Below, piece by piece: positions 26,655-35,821 of a stretch of DNA of 64,000 nt. Below the pieces are notes generated by a model that saw only the letters and a program-made list of their open reading frames with translations, did no database searches and was not told the DNA's origin. Numbering within the stretch: the stretch's first letter is position 1; every line of letters begins with the position of its first letter. The stretch lies in assembly GCA_036383895.1 (NCBI GenBank), contig DASVNK010000027.1:1-64000 (forward strand), written 5' to 3'. Both the position numbers and the translations under genes were made by a program. The stretch is from DASVNK01 sp036383895. Lineage in GTDB: Bacteria > Verrucomicrobiota > Verrucomicrobiia > Limisphaerales > SXQI01.

Positions 26655-28268
26655 ATGAAAATTCAACTCCATTCGGTCACTGTGTCTCCCCGCCTGCCTT
26701 GCGGGACGGTCCCTAACTTTTCAGGCCTGGTCGCGCGAGCACTTTTCGCGGCGCTTGCATTCGCCATTCACGCAACGCAAGCCGCGGTAATCGAGGGGTG
26801 GATTCAGCGCTACAATGGTCCAGCGAACCGCGACGACGGGGCAGGAGCGATTGCAGTCGACGGACGTGGCGACGTAGTGGTCACCGGGGTTTCCTACACC
26901 AGTGAAACCGCTTACCAGTATTACACTGCAAAGTATGCGGCCGCGACCGGCGCGCTACTCTGGGAGAAACGCAGTTCTGTTGGGGGCGTAATTGCGGTGG
27001 AAGTGGACGACAGTGGCGATGTGATCGTCACGGGAAGCCACGCCTTCACGGGCTTCAATGGCGACTATTACACGGCCAAATATTCAGGAGCGAATGGAGC
27101 GCTGCTTTGGCAGAAGATCTACAATGGTCCCTCGAACGATAACGACAGTCCTATCGATATGGCACTGGACAGCAGCGGAAATGTGGTCGTGACAGGTCTT
27201 TCCGCTGCAAGCAACTTTTTTACGACGGATTACTACACCGCGAAATATGCGGCAACAAATGGGTCGCTGCTATGGGAGAAACGGTATAATGGCCCTGCAA
27301 ATTCTTATGATCAGGCAAATAGCGTAGCGGTTGACGCAAGCGGAGACGTTGTTGTGACGGGTGATTCCCAAGGCGATTTCTATACGGCCAAATACGCAGG
27401 AACAAACGGCGCCTTAATTTGGGAAAAACGTTACAACGGCCCAGCGAACAGGGGCGACTCTGGTATTGCCGTGGCATTGGACACCAGTGGCAATGTGGTG
27501 GTGACGGGCATTTCTGGGAATTTCGTCGGATCTCACGACTTCTGCACAGTTAAGTACGCCGCCGCCAATGGTGCATTACTTTGGGAAAAGCGCTACGTCG
27601 GTCCGGGAACCTTTGATGACGCTCGAGCCGTAGCGGTGGACGCGAATGGTGATGTTTTCGTGACGGGTGGTTCGGATAATAGCGGCAATACTAGCGACTT
27701 TTACACAATCAAGTATGCAGGCGCGGACGGCGCGCTCCTCTGGGAGAAACGCTACAACGGGCCGACTAACAAGGACGACGATGCGTATGCAGTGGCAGTG
27801 GATGGCAGCGGAGATGTGGTAGTGGTCGGCATTTCCGAGAGCGACTTTTACACGATAAAGTATGCAGGAACGAACGGCACGTTGCTTTGGGAGAAACGTT
27901 ACAACGGGTCCGCCAATGGCAACGAATTCTTCTACTCCGCCGATAGCCTGGCCCTCGGTCCAAATGGAATGCTCGCCATTGCCGCATATTCCGAAGGCAC
28001 GTTTAATTCCCGCACTACATACGATTTTGCGACCGTCATCTATTGGGAGAATCTACCGCCTATCTCCATCGCGGCCGACGGATCCGGCGGCTACGTCATT
28101 CGGACCACCGGCACTGCCGGGTCCATCTACGAATTGCAACGAGCCGCTGGCCTGACCGATGCCTGGTTGTCCAACACCACGATGACGGCTACTGCGCCAG
28201 GCGTTATTGAATTCCATGATACCAATGCGCCATCCGGCGCCGCCTTTTATCGCGCGGTACAGCGATAG
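26655..28268 (+). CDS. Secreted beta-propeller repeat protein
   Basis: 537 residues with a signal peptide ending near residue 47 (LVARALFAALAFAIHATQAA). Residues ~50-450 are seven or so repeats of ~55 residues with the pattern YTAKYA..NGALLWEKRYNGPAN..D.A..VAVD.SGDVVVTG, an SBBP/PQQ-like propeller blade. The C-terminal ~60 residues carry a module with YELQRAAGLTDAW and FYRAVQR, like that of the DNRLRE protein. No catalytic residues are seen. An extracellular binding protein is inferred. The strong repeat identity implies recent internal duplication. It stands alone on the plus strand. Confidence 0.82.
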   Translation: MKIQLHSVTVSPRLPCGTVPNFSGLVARALFAALAFAIHATQAAVIEGWIQRYNGPANRDDGAGAIAVDGRGDVVVTGVSYTSETAYQYYTAKYAAATGALLWEKRSSVGGVIAVEVDDSGDVIVTGSHAFTGFNGDYYTAKYSGANGALLWQKIYNGPSNDNDSPIDMALDSSGNVVVTGLSAASNFFTTDYYTAKYAATNGSLLWEKRYNGPANSYDQANSVAVDASGDVVVTGDSQGDFYTAKYAGTNGALIWEKRYNGPANRGDSGIAVALDTSGNVVVTGISGNFVGSHDFCTVKYAAANGALLWEKRYVGPGTFDDARAVAVDANGDVFVTGGSDNSGNTSDFYTIKYAGADGALLWEKRYNGPTNKDDDAYAVAVDGSGDVVVVGISESDFYTIKYAGTNGTLLWEKRYNGSANGNEFFYSADSLALGPNGMLAIAAYSEGTFNSRTTYDFATVIYWENLPPISIAADGSGGYVIRTTGTAGSIYELQRAAGLTDAWLSNTTMTATAPGVIEFHDTNAPSGAAFYRAVQR

Positions 28269-28292
28269 ACAGGATCATCTTCAGACAAATAT

Positions 28293-29054
28293 ATGGGGTT
28301 TTGGAGCAGATTTTTTGGTCGGCCTGATCCGGACGAAGCGAGTAGCGACGATCAGATCGCGCCCACGGGTTTCGGCGAAATAATTGCCGGCTGCAGCCGA
28401 TACCGTGATGCCTCAGCGAAGAGCATGAAAGCATTTGAACACCTTTTGCTCCCGGAACTGCGTTTTCCCCAGCCACCTTTTCGGATCTGCGGGGGCTTCG
28501 CTGGTGTAGCTGATGACACCATTTTAACCTACCTGGAGGCGATCCGGTCATGGCGATTGCGCCTTTTTGAGTTTTTGCAGACTGCCAATGGGCGAAACGC
28601 AGAGGAGTTTCACTATTTATCCGCGGAGGGGCAAAGGATGCTGACGATGTTTTTGAACACCTCCTGGACGCCAGGAATGTCGAGCTACGCGGATCAGTCC
28701 CCGTACAATCTGAGGGCATTCCCGCAAGGAGCGCTCGAAGACCAGGAGAGTTCCCGGATGGACTCTGTATTGGAAGTGTTGCGTTGGCGCGCTGGAGTCG
28801 TGGACTATTTATGTGATGCTGCTGATACGTTTGATCCTCCCGATAACTGGGCCGATTATTCCGCTATCGAGCAATTCCTCAAACCTATAGATCACAAGGA
28901 ACTCTGCTGGCTTTGCCTGACTCAATTTGAACGAAACCAACTCCACCCCGACGCCCATGACTGCCTGCTCCTCACGCACGTTCGAGCCAAGTGGCCACCT
29001 ATGCCGACGGTGTTCCGCGTCTGGGCAGAAGGAGCGAAGAAAAACTCACTGTGA
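28293..29054 (+). CDS. Hypothetical 253-residue protein
   Basis: Not recognised. It starts MGFWSRFFGRPDPDE, a short amphipathic start common in cytosolic proteins of unknown role. The rest is mostly helical with aromatic-rich segments (TILTYLEAIRSWRLRLFEFLQ, VLEVLRWRAGVVDYLCDAADTF, KELCWLCLTQFERNQL). It has six cysteines but no zinc-ribbon spacing. It begins 24 bases after the propeller gene, so the two may share a transcript. Confidence 0.55.
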   Translation: MGFWSRFFGRPDPDEASSDDQIAPTGFGEIIAGCSRYRDASAKSMKAFEHLLLPELRFPQPPFRICGGFAGVADDTILTYLEAIRSWRLRLFEFLQTANGRNAEEFHYLSAEGQRMLTMFLNTSWTPGMSSYADQSPYNLRAFPQGALEDQESSRMDSVLEVLRWRAGVVDYLCDAADTFDPPDNWADYSAIEQFLKPIDHKELCWLCLTQFERNQLHPDAHDCLLLTHVRAKWPPMPTVFRVWAEGAKKNSL

Positions 29055-29216
29055 AACATACTGCCCCACGGCATTGTCTCCGAACCTAGTTACCTTTCGG
29101 TTCTGGATGCCGCGAGAGAACCTGAAATGACTTTTGTTGTGCAATTAGCAAGGGTTAACATAAGCGCAACGATTTGATCTTCCTCCGCGGTTTGCTTGTA
29201 TATGGAATGATGGCGG

Positions 29217-29630
29217 ATGCTCGCGATGGATTGGTTTACAGTAGCTGTATTCAGCGTGCCAGTGATTTCAGCACTAGCTGGCTTGTTCGTTTCCATCGCG
29301 CGAGAAAAGGCAGAACCAAGCCAAGTATCAGATGAAGCTCGGCGGTGGGCCGCAAAACATTTCGCCGAACCGCTCCGCCTGATTGCTGCCGTGGTGTTTG
29401 AAGTCTTCAAAGAAGCGAAATTCGACGGCGTATCGATCCATGAACTAAGACCGGATACACGTTTCGTCGAGGACCTCGACTGGCAATGGTGTTCCCTTGA
29501 ACCTGCCGAGCTTCTAATCGACCTCGAACAGAAACTTGGCTTTGAAATTCCTGACGAAGCGTGTGCGGTTTGTAATATCCACGAGCTGGTGCTCAGTATC
29601 CACCAATTCATTGAGACCCGAAGAACTTGA
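29217..29630 (+). CDS. Membrane-anchored acyl-carrier-protein-like protein
   Basis: 137 residues. Residues 6-27 form one membrane segment (FTVAVFSVPVISALAGLFVSIA). Residues ~55-135 follow the four-helix acyl carrier pattern: FEVFKEAKF, ELRPDTRFVEDLDW, SLEPAELLIDLEQKLGFEIPDEA, IHELVLSIHQFI. The Ser that would take phosphopantetheine is kept (S93), but the DSL motif reads CSL. If modified, it would carry an acyl chain at the membrane; if not, it may serve as a protein-interaction domain. Other start codons a few bases away do not change the picture. It has no biosynthetic neighbours. Confidence 0.6.
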   Translation: MLAMDWFTVAVFSVPVISALAGLFVSIAREKAEPSQVSDEARRWAAKHFAEPLRLIAAVVFEVFKEAKFDGVSIHELRPDTRFVEDLDWQWCSLEPAELLIDLEQKLGFEIPDEACAVCNIHELVLSIHQFIETRRT

Positions 29631-31001
29631 CCCTCGCCTCCGGTCTTGAGGTAATTGCAAGGCAGCCGCACGGGAGGCAGAATTTCTCGTCGGTGGCTTT
29701 CTTGCCAGTATCAATGGCTTCAGTTCCGTCGCAGTTGGTTTCGGGCGGGATGGTGAATATCGCTACGCTGGCAAAGTTGAAGTTTGTCTTCCGAGAGCGG
29801 AACTGCCGACCCGGCTCCTAAGCGATTCGCAAATCGGCCTCGTCATTCGACCACACTCGAATCGCATCGTGGTCAATAGTCCCAGGGGAGCACACTCGAG
29901 GTAGCGTTGGGGCTCCATTCGCTTCGGTGAGCATCATTTCTCGGGCATCTGTCGTGGCGGCCAGCCGAGCCAAGTGCAACTCTCGTTTTGATTCGTAATT
30001 CGTAATTGGGAATTCGTAATTATTCTTTGGGGGTCGGTCAATAAATGGCGTAGTCCCCTCCTTATTCTCGACGCATGATCTTAATGAATCATGCCACGTT
30101 TCGCGCCAAAACGCCGCCGGAGCCCGCCCTCCATCCCCTGTTGCCCTCCTTCGTGAATTTCGTGAATTTCGTGGTGAAACAGGCCCTCCACTTCGTTTCG
30201 AATGGTCGTGGTTCCGTTGTTATTCCAGGAACTCAAAACCAAAAACTCAGAATTCAAAACTCGCGTCTCCGTCGCGTTCACGCTCTTCTACGATTTTCTA
30301 CGCTCTTCCACGCTATTTGCGAAGGGGGGAGGGGGGCCGGGGCAATCGCGTTGCTCGGAAAACTATTCAAGTCAGAATTCAGCTCTCGCGGAACGCGTCG
30401 CGGTTTCCGTGTGTTCCGCGCCTTCAGTGGTTCGATCCTGTTTCGTTTCGGTTTCTCCAAACTTGGAACCTGGAACCTTCAACTTTCAACCTCCGTGTGT
30501 TTTCCGACGCGAAACACACGGCAGACACACGCCAAACACACGGAAAAAACACACGGGAACACACCAAACACACGCTTTTTTTTGTGAGAGGGCTCGGCCT
30601 GTGATGTTCCTCAGCCCGAAATTCAGAATTCACAACTCGCGACTGCGTCACGCGGCAGCGGGCAGGAGAGTTTTCCCTTTTCCGCGTATTCAGCTACCAG
30701 GATTCGCGAGAGCGAACGTCTCTTGTGGGGCACACCTCGAATCGCAAAGCGATCAGCTTTTCACCGGGGTAACATCCTCGAGGCGGAATTGGGAATTCAA
30801 ATTACTGGCGGGTCTCACCGCGACGAGCTTCGTCTCTTCTGTTGTTCATACTTCGGGGAGCCGATTTCGTGGTTCACCCGTTCTGTTGTCATGACTTAAC
30901 GTTTGCTTTACGCGCACACCCGTTGCGCGTCTGATCTTTGACGTATTGCAACACACCTGCACTTGCATTCGGGCGCGGAACTTGGTTCCGTCACCGGAGT
31001 T
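29631..31001. other. 1.37-kb gene-free repetitive region
   Basis: No convincing gene on either strand. The longest open frame (plus, 30202-30894) encodes repeat-derived, biased sequence. Noted: an A+T-rich 'attcgtaatt' cluster (29994-30026), three degenerate units of the form tcagaattca-n-aactcgcg-n-ctccgtcgcg (near 30247, 30372 and 30621), and a CACACG-rich track (30500-30575). Confidence 0.6.
30500..30575. repeat. CACACG/ACACAC-rich low-complexity track
   Basis: Irregular repeats of aacacacgg, cagacacacg and gggaacacaccaaacacacg, ending in a T8 run at 30576-30583. Not a CRISPR, since spacing and units are irregular. Confidence 0.6.
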
Positions 31002-31463
31002 ATGGCGGCTAAGTATCCGACGATTATTCCTGGGTTGCGGAGTCCATCAGTGATGGTGGGCGGGTTGGTTTATTTCGGGCGGATGCTGGATAAAATCCGG
31101 CTGGCGGCCGCCGGGAAGTTGCCGGCGGATTGGCAGGCGGCGCGGGGAATGGCGTATCCGACCAGCTTTGATGCGCGCTGCTGTCGATTCCTGAACATCG
31201 AATACGCGGCGCTGGAGCAGGAGACGCTCAAGGGCGGCAGTGACGAACAACTGCTCGAATGGGCGTTTCGGAGCGGGCGCAAACCTTCCGAGGAAGAGAT
31301 CGAGATCTGGAATGCGTTTATGAGTAAGCGCGGTTGGCGCGATTCCGGAACGCAACGTTTGCACGAGCGTCTCGCGGAGATCGGTTTACCGCCGGCGACG
31401 GTGGAAACGATGTTCGAGTTCATCGACCTGGACGAAGGACGGATACAGCCGCCGCGTAATTAA
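31002..31463 (+). CDS. DUF5069 family protein
   Basis: 153 residues from ATG 31002, preceded by GGAG at very short spacing; a TTG 13 codons upstream is less likely. It matches the DUF5069 pattern as I recall it: GLRSPSVMVGGLVYFGRMLDKIRL, GKLPADW, then RCCRFLNIEYAALE, LLEWAFRSGRKPSEEEIEIWNAFM and TMFEFIDLDEGR. The family is common in Verrucomicrobia and Planctomycetes and has no known function. A shorter member is at 51728-52021. The flagellar promoter lies 139 bases downstream. Confidence 0.8.
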   Translation: MAAKYPTIIPGLRSPSVMVGGLVYFGRMLDKIRLAAAGKLPADWQAARGMAYPTSFDARCCRFLNIEYAALEQETLKGGSDEQLLEWAFRSGRKPSEEEIEIWNAFMSKRGWRDSGTQRLHERLAEIGLPPATVETMFEFIDLDEGRIQPPRN

Positions 31464-31601
31464 GCTGGTTCGTTAAGTCGGACTGCGGAGCGTTCAGGTC
31501 GGGCAGGGGACCGGAACATTTTGCCACGTTGACCGTTACCGAAACGCGTCAGCCTGCGTATTTCAGGCACTTTTCTCCGGATTCGGGCGGTTTTTACCCT
31601 G

Positions 31602-31617
31602 TGGCACATCTGGTGCT
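31602..31617 (+). promoter_or_regulatory. Sigma-54-type promoter of the flgF operon
   Basis: TGGCAC-atctg-gTGCT: GG at 31603-31604 and GC at 31615-31616 are separated by exactly 10 bases, as in -24/-12 promoters read by RpoN. The predicted transcript start is about 31628, only ~2 bases before the GTG start of flgF. Confidence 0.6.
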
Positions 31618-31629
31618 TAGCAGGCCGCC

Positions 31630-32379
31630 GTGAATGTGAGTTTATACCAGGCCGCATCCGCGCTGAACGCCAATGCGCGCTGGCAGGAGATCATATCGGA
31701 GAATATGGCTTCCGCCTCGATCCCTGGTTATAAAAAGCAGGAACTCAGTTTCGAAGCGGTTCGCGCCGGCATGCTCTCGCCGAACAAAGCCTTCGCAAAT
31801 TCCCAGCCGGTTTCGCTTCCCGCCACGCGCACGCATCTGAACTTTTCCGCAGGCGACGTGCGCCGCACTGATGGCAACACCGATTTCGCCATTGAAGGCA
31901 AAGGTTTCTTCGAAGTGCAATTGCCGAACGGCAGCAGCGCCTACACCCGCGACGGCGAATTTAAGATCAACGCCCAGGGCCAGCTCGTGACGAAGCAAGG
32001 TTATCTCGTGATGGGTGAGGGCGGGCCGGTGCAGGTGGACCGCAGCACGTCAGCCGCAATCACGGTCGCGCCGGATGGCAGCGTCAGCCAGGGCGAGGAA
32101 CCGCGCGGTAAGCTGAACGTGGTCAGCGTGAACGATCCAAATTTGCTAACACCCGCTGGCGGCGGGTTTTTTGTCGCCAAAAATCCGGCTATTCAAGTTG
32201 AGCCCGACCGCGCGTCGATCGTGCGCCAGGGCTTCCTTGAAGGCGCCAACACCAGCGCGGTGAGCGAGATGGCGAATCTCATCACGGTCATGCGCGCTTA
32301 CGAAGCGAACCAGCGCGTCGTGCAGATGCAGGACGAACGCATGGGCCGGGCGATCAGTGAACTCGGTAGTCCGAACTAA
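31630..32379 (+). CDS. flgF: Flagellar basal-body rod protein FlgF
   Basis: 249 residues from GTG 31630. It has the N-terminal rod motif (MNVSLYQAASALNANARWQEI with ISENMASASIPGYKK) and the C-terminal axial-family helix (SEMANLITVMRAYEANQRVVQ). FlgF is a proximal rod subunit exported by the flagellar secretion system, and its ends form the coiled coils that pack the rod. It starts the cluster flgF-flgG-flgA-flgH-flgI-flgJ-flgN-flgK-flgL. The start codon lies 14 bases after the -12 element of a sigma-54-like promoter, leaving almost no leader. Confidence 0.88.
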   Translation: MNVSLYQAASALNANARWQEIISENMASASIPGYKKQELSFEAVRAGMLSPNKAFANSQPVSLPATRTHLNFSAGDVRRTDGNTDFAIEGKGFFEVQLPNGSSAYTRDGEFKINAQGQLVTKQGYLVMGEGGPVQVDRSTSAAITVAPDGSVSQGEEPRGKLNVVSVNDPNLLTPAGGGFFVAKNPAIQVEPDRASIVRQGFLEGANTSAVSEMANLITVMRAYEANQRVVQMQDERMGRAISELGSPN

Positions 32380-32388
32380 GGAAGCTAA

Positions 32389-33171
32389 ATGTTACGCGCA
32401 CTTTATTCTTCGGCGGCCGGGATGCAGTCCCAGCAAACGAATCTCGACGTGATCGCGAACAACCTCGCGAACGTCAACACCACCGGATTCAAGAAGGTCA
32501 AAGCTGAGTTCCAGGATCTCCTTTACCAGACTTCGCGCGCGGCCGGTTCGGATCAGGGTGGGGGAAACATGCTCCCCACGAGCCTTCAGATCGGTCACGG
32601 TTCACGCCTCGTTTCGACGGCCAAAATTTTCACCAACGGCGAACTCACTCAAACCGGTGAACGCATGGATGTCGCTATTCAAGGCGACGGCTTTTTCGAA
32701 GTGCAACTGCCGGACGGCACGCAAGCCTTCACCCGCGATGGTGCGCTGAAACTCGCCTCCGATGGTCGCGTCACCACGAGTGACGGCTTGCCGTTGCAAG
32801 GCGGTTGGCAGCCCATTCCGCAAGGGACAGAACAGATCAATATCGCTCCGAACGGCACGGTCACCACGCGCGGCGCAGGTGGAATCCAGACTTTCCAGGT
32901 GCAACTCGTGCGCTTCGCGAATCCAGCGGGACTTGAAGCGGTGGGTCGCAATTTGTTCAAGGAAACCGGTGCATCCGGCACAGCCGAAGTCGGCAATGCC
33001 GGCGAAAACGGTTACGGCGAACTGCAACAAGGCTACCTCGAAATGTCGAACGTCAAAGTCGTCGAGGAAATGGTGAACATGATCCTCGCGCAGCGCGCTT
33101 ACGAAGTGAATTCCAAAGCCGTGCAAACCGCCGATGAAATGATGCAACTCAGCAACAATCTCCGCCGATAA
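32389..33171 (+). CDS. flgG: Flagellar distal rod protein FlgG
   Basis: 260 residues, the usual length for FlgG. ATG 32389 is preceded by AAGGAAG. The N-terminal motif reads MLRALYSSAAGMQSQQTNLD and VIANNLANVNTTGFKKVKAEF; the C-terminus has VVEEMVNMILAQRAYEVNSKAVQTADEMM. It builds the distal rod that passes through the peptidoglycan and L/P rings. It lies 9 bases after flgF, and its TAA shares one base with the flgA start. Confidence 0.95.
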   Translation: MLRALYSSAAGMQSQQTNLDVIANNLANVNTTGFKKVKAEFQDLLYQTSRAAGSDQGGGNMLPTSLQIGHGSRLVSTAKIFTNGELTQTGERMDVAIQGDGFFEVQLPDGTQAFTRDGALKLASDGRVTTSDGLPLQGGWQPIPQGTEQINIAPNGTVTTRGAGGIQTFQVQLVRFANPAGLEAVGRNLFKETGASGTAEVGNAGENGYGELQQGYLEMSNVKVVEEMVNMILAQRAYEVNSKAVQTADEMMQLSNNLRR

Positions 33172-34112
33172 TGCGCACAAATCTACTCATCACCTTCGCG
33201 CTCATCAGCAGCGCCTTTGCCGCGGAACCGATTGGGCCGCTCGATTTGTTACCAAGCACGACCGCTGGTTCACAGGGAATCTTGCTTTCGGATGTGGTCA
33301 CGAATCGCACCGGCGAACCGCTGCCGCGCATTCAACTGGCCCCCCCGCCGGCTATTGGTCGTCCCGTTTTCTTGAATCGCTCGCAAGTTGTCACGCTCCT
33401 TACCAAAGCGGCACCCGAACTGGTCTGCTCGAATTGGACCGGCGCTGACCGCATTAAGATCGCCCGCGCCACTCGCGTGGTGAACGACGCGATGCTCAAG
33501 GATCTGCTCACCGATACGCTCCAAAGCGAACAGGTCAAAGACCGCGGCGAGCTCGAACTTCGCTTCAACCGTCCGTGGAACCCGCTCGTCGTTCCGGATG
33601 AACCCATTTCCATTAAAGTCGTTGAACTGCCGACCAGCGGCGTTTCGCCGAACTTCATTTGCCGCTTTGAATTGAAAGCAGGTGAAGAGATTATTGGCAC
33701 CTATCAGCAGCCGCTCAGCGCGAAGGTTTGGCGCGAGATCTGGGTGGCTCGTTCGAATCTCACTCGCGGCCAGCAACTGCGCGATGCGGATGTGGGCCTG
33801 GAGCGTCGCGACATCGTGAACAATCGCGATTATCTCACAAACCTTCCGGTCGAAGACCCTTACATCGAGTTTCGCGAGAACGTTCCCGCCGGAACACAAG
33901 TCACCGCACGCACTCTTCGCCTGCGCGCCATTATCAAACGAGGGCGGCTTGTGGATGCCGTGGCACGCGACGAAGCGCTTACCATTTCAGTCAAAGCAGA
34001 AGCTCTCGAGGACGGTGTTCCAGGCCAGATGGTTCGCCTCCGCAATCTCCGCTCCAAACGTGAATTCAAAGGAAAGGTCCAGGATGAACAAACGGTTGCT
34101 GTCGTATTTTAA
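33171..34112 (+). CDS. flgA: Flagellar P-ring assembly chaperone FlgA
   Basis: 313 residues with a signal peptide (MRTNLLITFALISSAFAAEP). The C-terminal ~140 residues are the SAF/FlgA domain: VWREIWVARSNLTRGQQLRDADVGLERRDI, then GTQVTARTLRLRAIIKRGRLVDAV and a final GQMVRLRNLRSKREFKGKV. In the periplasm it helps FlgI polymerise into the P ring. Longer than the ~219-residue E. coli protein because of an extra N-terminal domain. Its 3' end overlaps flgH by 29 bases. Confidence 0.88.
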   Translation: MRTNLLITFALISSAFAAEPIGPLDLLPSTTAGSQGILLSDVVTNRTGEPLPRIQLAPPPAIGRPVFLNRSQVVTLLTKAAPELVCSNWTGADRIKIARATRVVNDAMLKDLLTDTLQSEQVKDRGELELRFNRPWNPLVVPDEPISIKVVELPTSGVSPNFICRFELKAGEEIIGTYQQPLSAKVWREIWVARSNLTRGQQLRDADVGLERRDIVNNRDYLTNLPVEDPYIEFRENVPAGTQVTARTLRLRAIIKRGRLVDAVARDEALTISVKAEALEDGVPGQMVRLRNLRSKREFKGKVQDEQTVAVVF

Positions 34113-34713
34113 CGCCTTTGCGCTCGCAGCAACTCTGTTGCTCGCAGCTCACTCCCAAGCCCAATCGCTGTGGAAGGAAGGGGCGTCGCGCTCCATGGTT
34201 TCGGATAAACGCGCCGCTGCGGTCGGCGACATCCTCACGATCATCGTCCAAGAGAACAACAGCGCCAGCAAAGACCAGAACACCAAGACTTCCAAGGAAA
34301 CGGGCATTAACGCCGCGATTGAAGCTTTTCTCTACAGCCCGGACGCCAGCAAATTACTCACGCACAACGGCAAACTTCCCGCGCTGAAATTGAACTCCAG
34401 CCAGAATTTTGAAGGCGGCGGCCGTATCAGCAACCAGGAGAAAGTCACCGCTCGTATCGCGGTTCGCGTGATCGATGTTCTTCCGAATAACAATCTCGTG
34501 CTCGAAGGCACGCGCCAGATTTCTTTCTCGGGCGAAACTCAGGACGCCATTCTTCGCGGCGTCGTTCGCACCGAAGACATCGCCGCGAATAACACGGTTT
34601 TCAGTTACAACGTCGCGGACGCGACGATCAAGTATGTGTCGAAAGGCACGGTCACCGATAATCAGCGCAAAGGCTGGTTCACTCGTGTCTGGGAAAAAGT
34701 CACCCCTTTCTAA
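34084..34713 (+). CDS. flgH: Flagellar L-ring protein FlgH (no lipobox)
   Basis: 209 residues from ATG 34084. The L-ring core is clear: SLWKEGASRSMVSDKRAAAVGDILTIIVQENNSAS, ARIAVRVIDVLPNNNLVLEGTRQI and AILRGVVRTEDIAANNTV. It forms the outer-membrane bushing around the rod. The signal peptide ends with ALAATLLLAAHSQAQS, and there is no Cys, so it would be cleaved by signal peptidase I. Enterobacterial FlgH is a lipoprotein. The gene overlaps flgA and is followed after one base by flgI. Confidence 0.9.
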   Translation: MNKRLLSYFNAFALAATLLLAAHSQAQSLWKEGASRSMVSDKRAAAVGDILTIIVQENNSASKDQNTKTSKETGINAAIEAFLYSPDASKLLTHNGKLPALKLNSSQNFEGGGRISNQEKVTARIAVRVIDVLPNNNLVLEGTRQISFSGETQDAILRGVVRTEDIAANNTVFSYNVADATIKYVSKGTVTDNQRKGWFTRVWEKVTPF

Positions 34714-34714
34714 A

Positions 34715-35821
34715 ATGCGTTTCCTTAGTTTGCTCCTCATTATTTCGTTGCTCGCGCTTCCGGTCCGCACCGAAGCGCTCGCGTCGCGCATCAAGGACCT
34801 CGTTATGGTCTCCGGCGCGCGCGACCAGCAACTCGTCGGGTTCGGTCTCGTGGTCGGTCTCGCTGGCGATGGCGATAAAGATCCGGTCTACACCGTGCAA
34901 GCAATCGCCAACATGCTTCAGCGAAACGGCATCACCGTTCCTCCGGCAACGCTTTCGTCCAAGAATGTCGCGGCGGTTATGGTCACCGCCGATATCCGCG
35001 CATTCGTCCGCACCGGCACTCGCATCGATGTCACGGTCGCCGCGATGGGTGACGGCAAAAGCCTCCAGGGCGGAATCCTCCTGCAAACCCCGCTGATGGG
35101 TGCAGATGGAAAAATCTACGCCGTCGCGCAAGGCGCTCTTTCCGTGGGCGGATTTATCGGAGGACAGGGTGGGGCAGGGGGCGCGACCGTCCAAAAGAAT
35201 CATCCCACCGTGGCGCAAATCGCCGCCGGAGCGCTCGTTGAAAACGAAATCCCCGCCGAGATCATCCGCAATAACCATATCGATCTTCTCCTGCGCGAAC
35301 CCGATTTCACCAGCGCGGCACGCATGTCCGCCGCGATCAACAACGTCTTTCCCGAAAGTTCTCTCGCGATCGACCCGACCACCGTTCGCGTGCGCGTTCC
35401 CGAGGAACTCCTCCATGCCTCGGTCGATTTCATCGCGCGCCTCGAATCGATCGAAGTGCATCCGGACGTTACCGCTCGCGTCATCATCAACGAGCGCACT
35501 GGCACGATCGTCGCCACCTCGCGTATCAAGATTTCAGGCTGCGCCGTCTCCCACGGCGATCTAACCATCACCGTCGCGTCCACTCTCGAAGCGTCGCAGC
35601 CAAATGCTTTCAGCGAAAAAGGCGAAACGGTCGTCCTGCCGAAAACGGAAACGAAAATCGAAGAGCCGAAAGGCAAATTGATTTATCTGCAGGAAATGCC
35701 TTCCGTCGAAAAAGTCGCCGCCGCGCTGAACGCGATCGGCGTGACGCCACGCGATATGATGGCCATCTTCACCGCCATGAAACAGGCCGGCGCGCTCCAG
35801 GCCGAACTTATTCTCCGCTGA
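34715..35821 (+). CDS. flgI: Flagellar P-ring protein FlgI
   Basis: 368 residues from ATG 34715, the usual length. A signal peptide (FLSLLLIISLLALPVRTEA) is followed by the diagnostic start of the mature chain, SRIKDLVMVSGARDQQLVGFGLVVGLAGDGDK. The C-terminus has VEKVAAALNAIGVTPRDMMAIFTAMKQAGALQAEL. It assembles around the rod in the peptidoglycan layer with FlgA as chaperone. Its TGA shares one base with the next start. Confidence 0.95.
   Translation: MRFLSLLLIISLLALPVRTEALASRIKDLVMVSGARDQQLVGFGLVVGLAGDGDKDPVYTVQAIANMLQRNGITVPPATLSSKNVAAVMVTADIRAFVRTGTRIDVTVAAMGDGKSLQGGILLQTPLMGADGKIYAVAQGALSVGGFIGGQGGAGGATVQKNHPTVAQIAAGALVENEIPAEIIRNNHIDLLLREPDFTSAARMSAAINNVFPESSLAIDPTTVRVRVPEELLHASVDFIARLESIEVHPDVTARVIINERTGTIVATSRIKISGCAVSHGDLTITVASTLEASQPNAFSEKGETVVLPKTETKIEEPKGKLIYLQEMPSVEKVAAALNAIGVTPRDMMAIFTAMKQAGALQAELILR

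Noticed and set aside
30500..30575. CRISPR array
   Set aside because: The CACACG-like units are irregular in length, without spacers of equal size and without cas genes.
30202..30894. Plus-strand 230-codon frame in the gene-free region
   Set aside because: The sequence is built from the local repeats and a CACACG track; no start signal and no protein-like segments.
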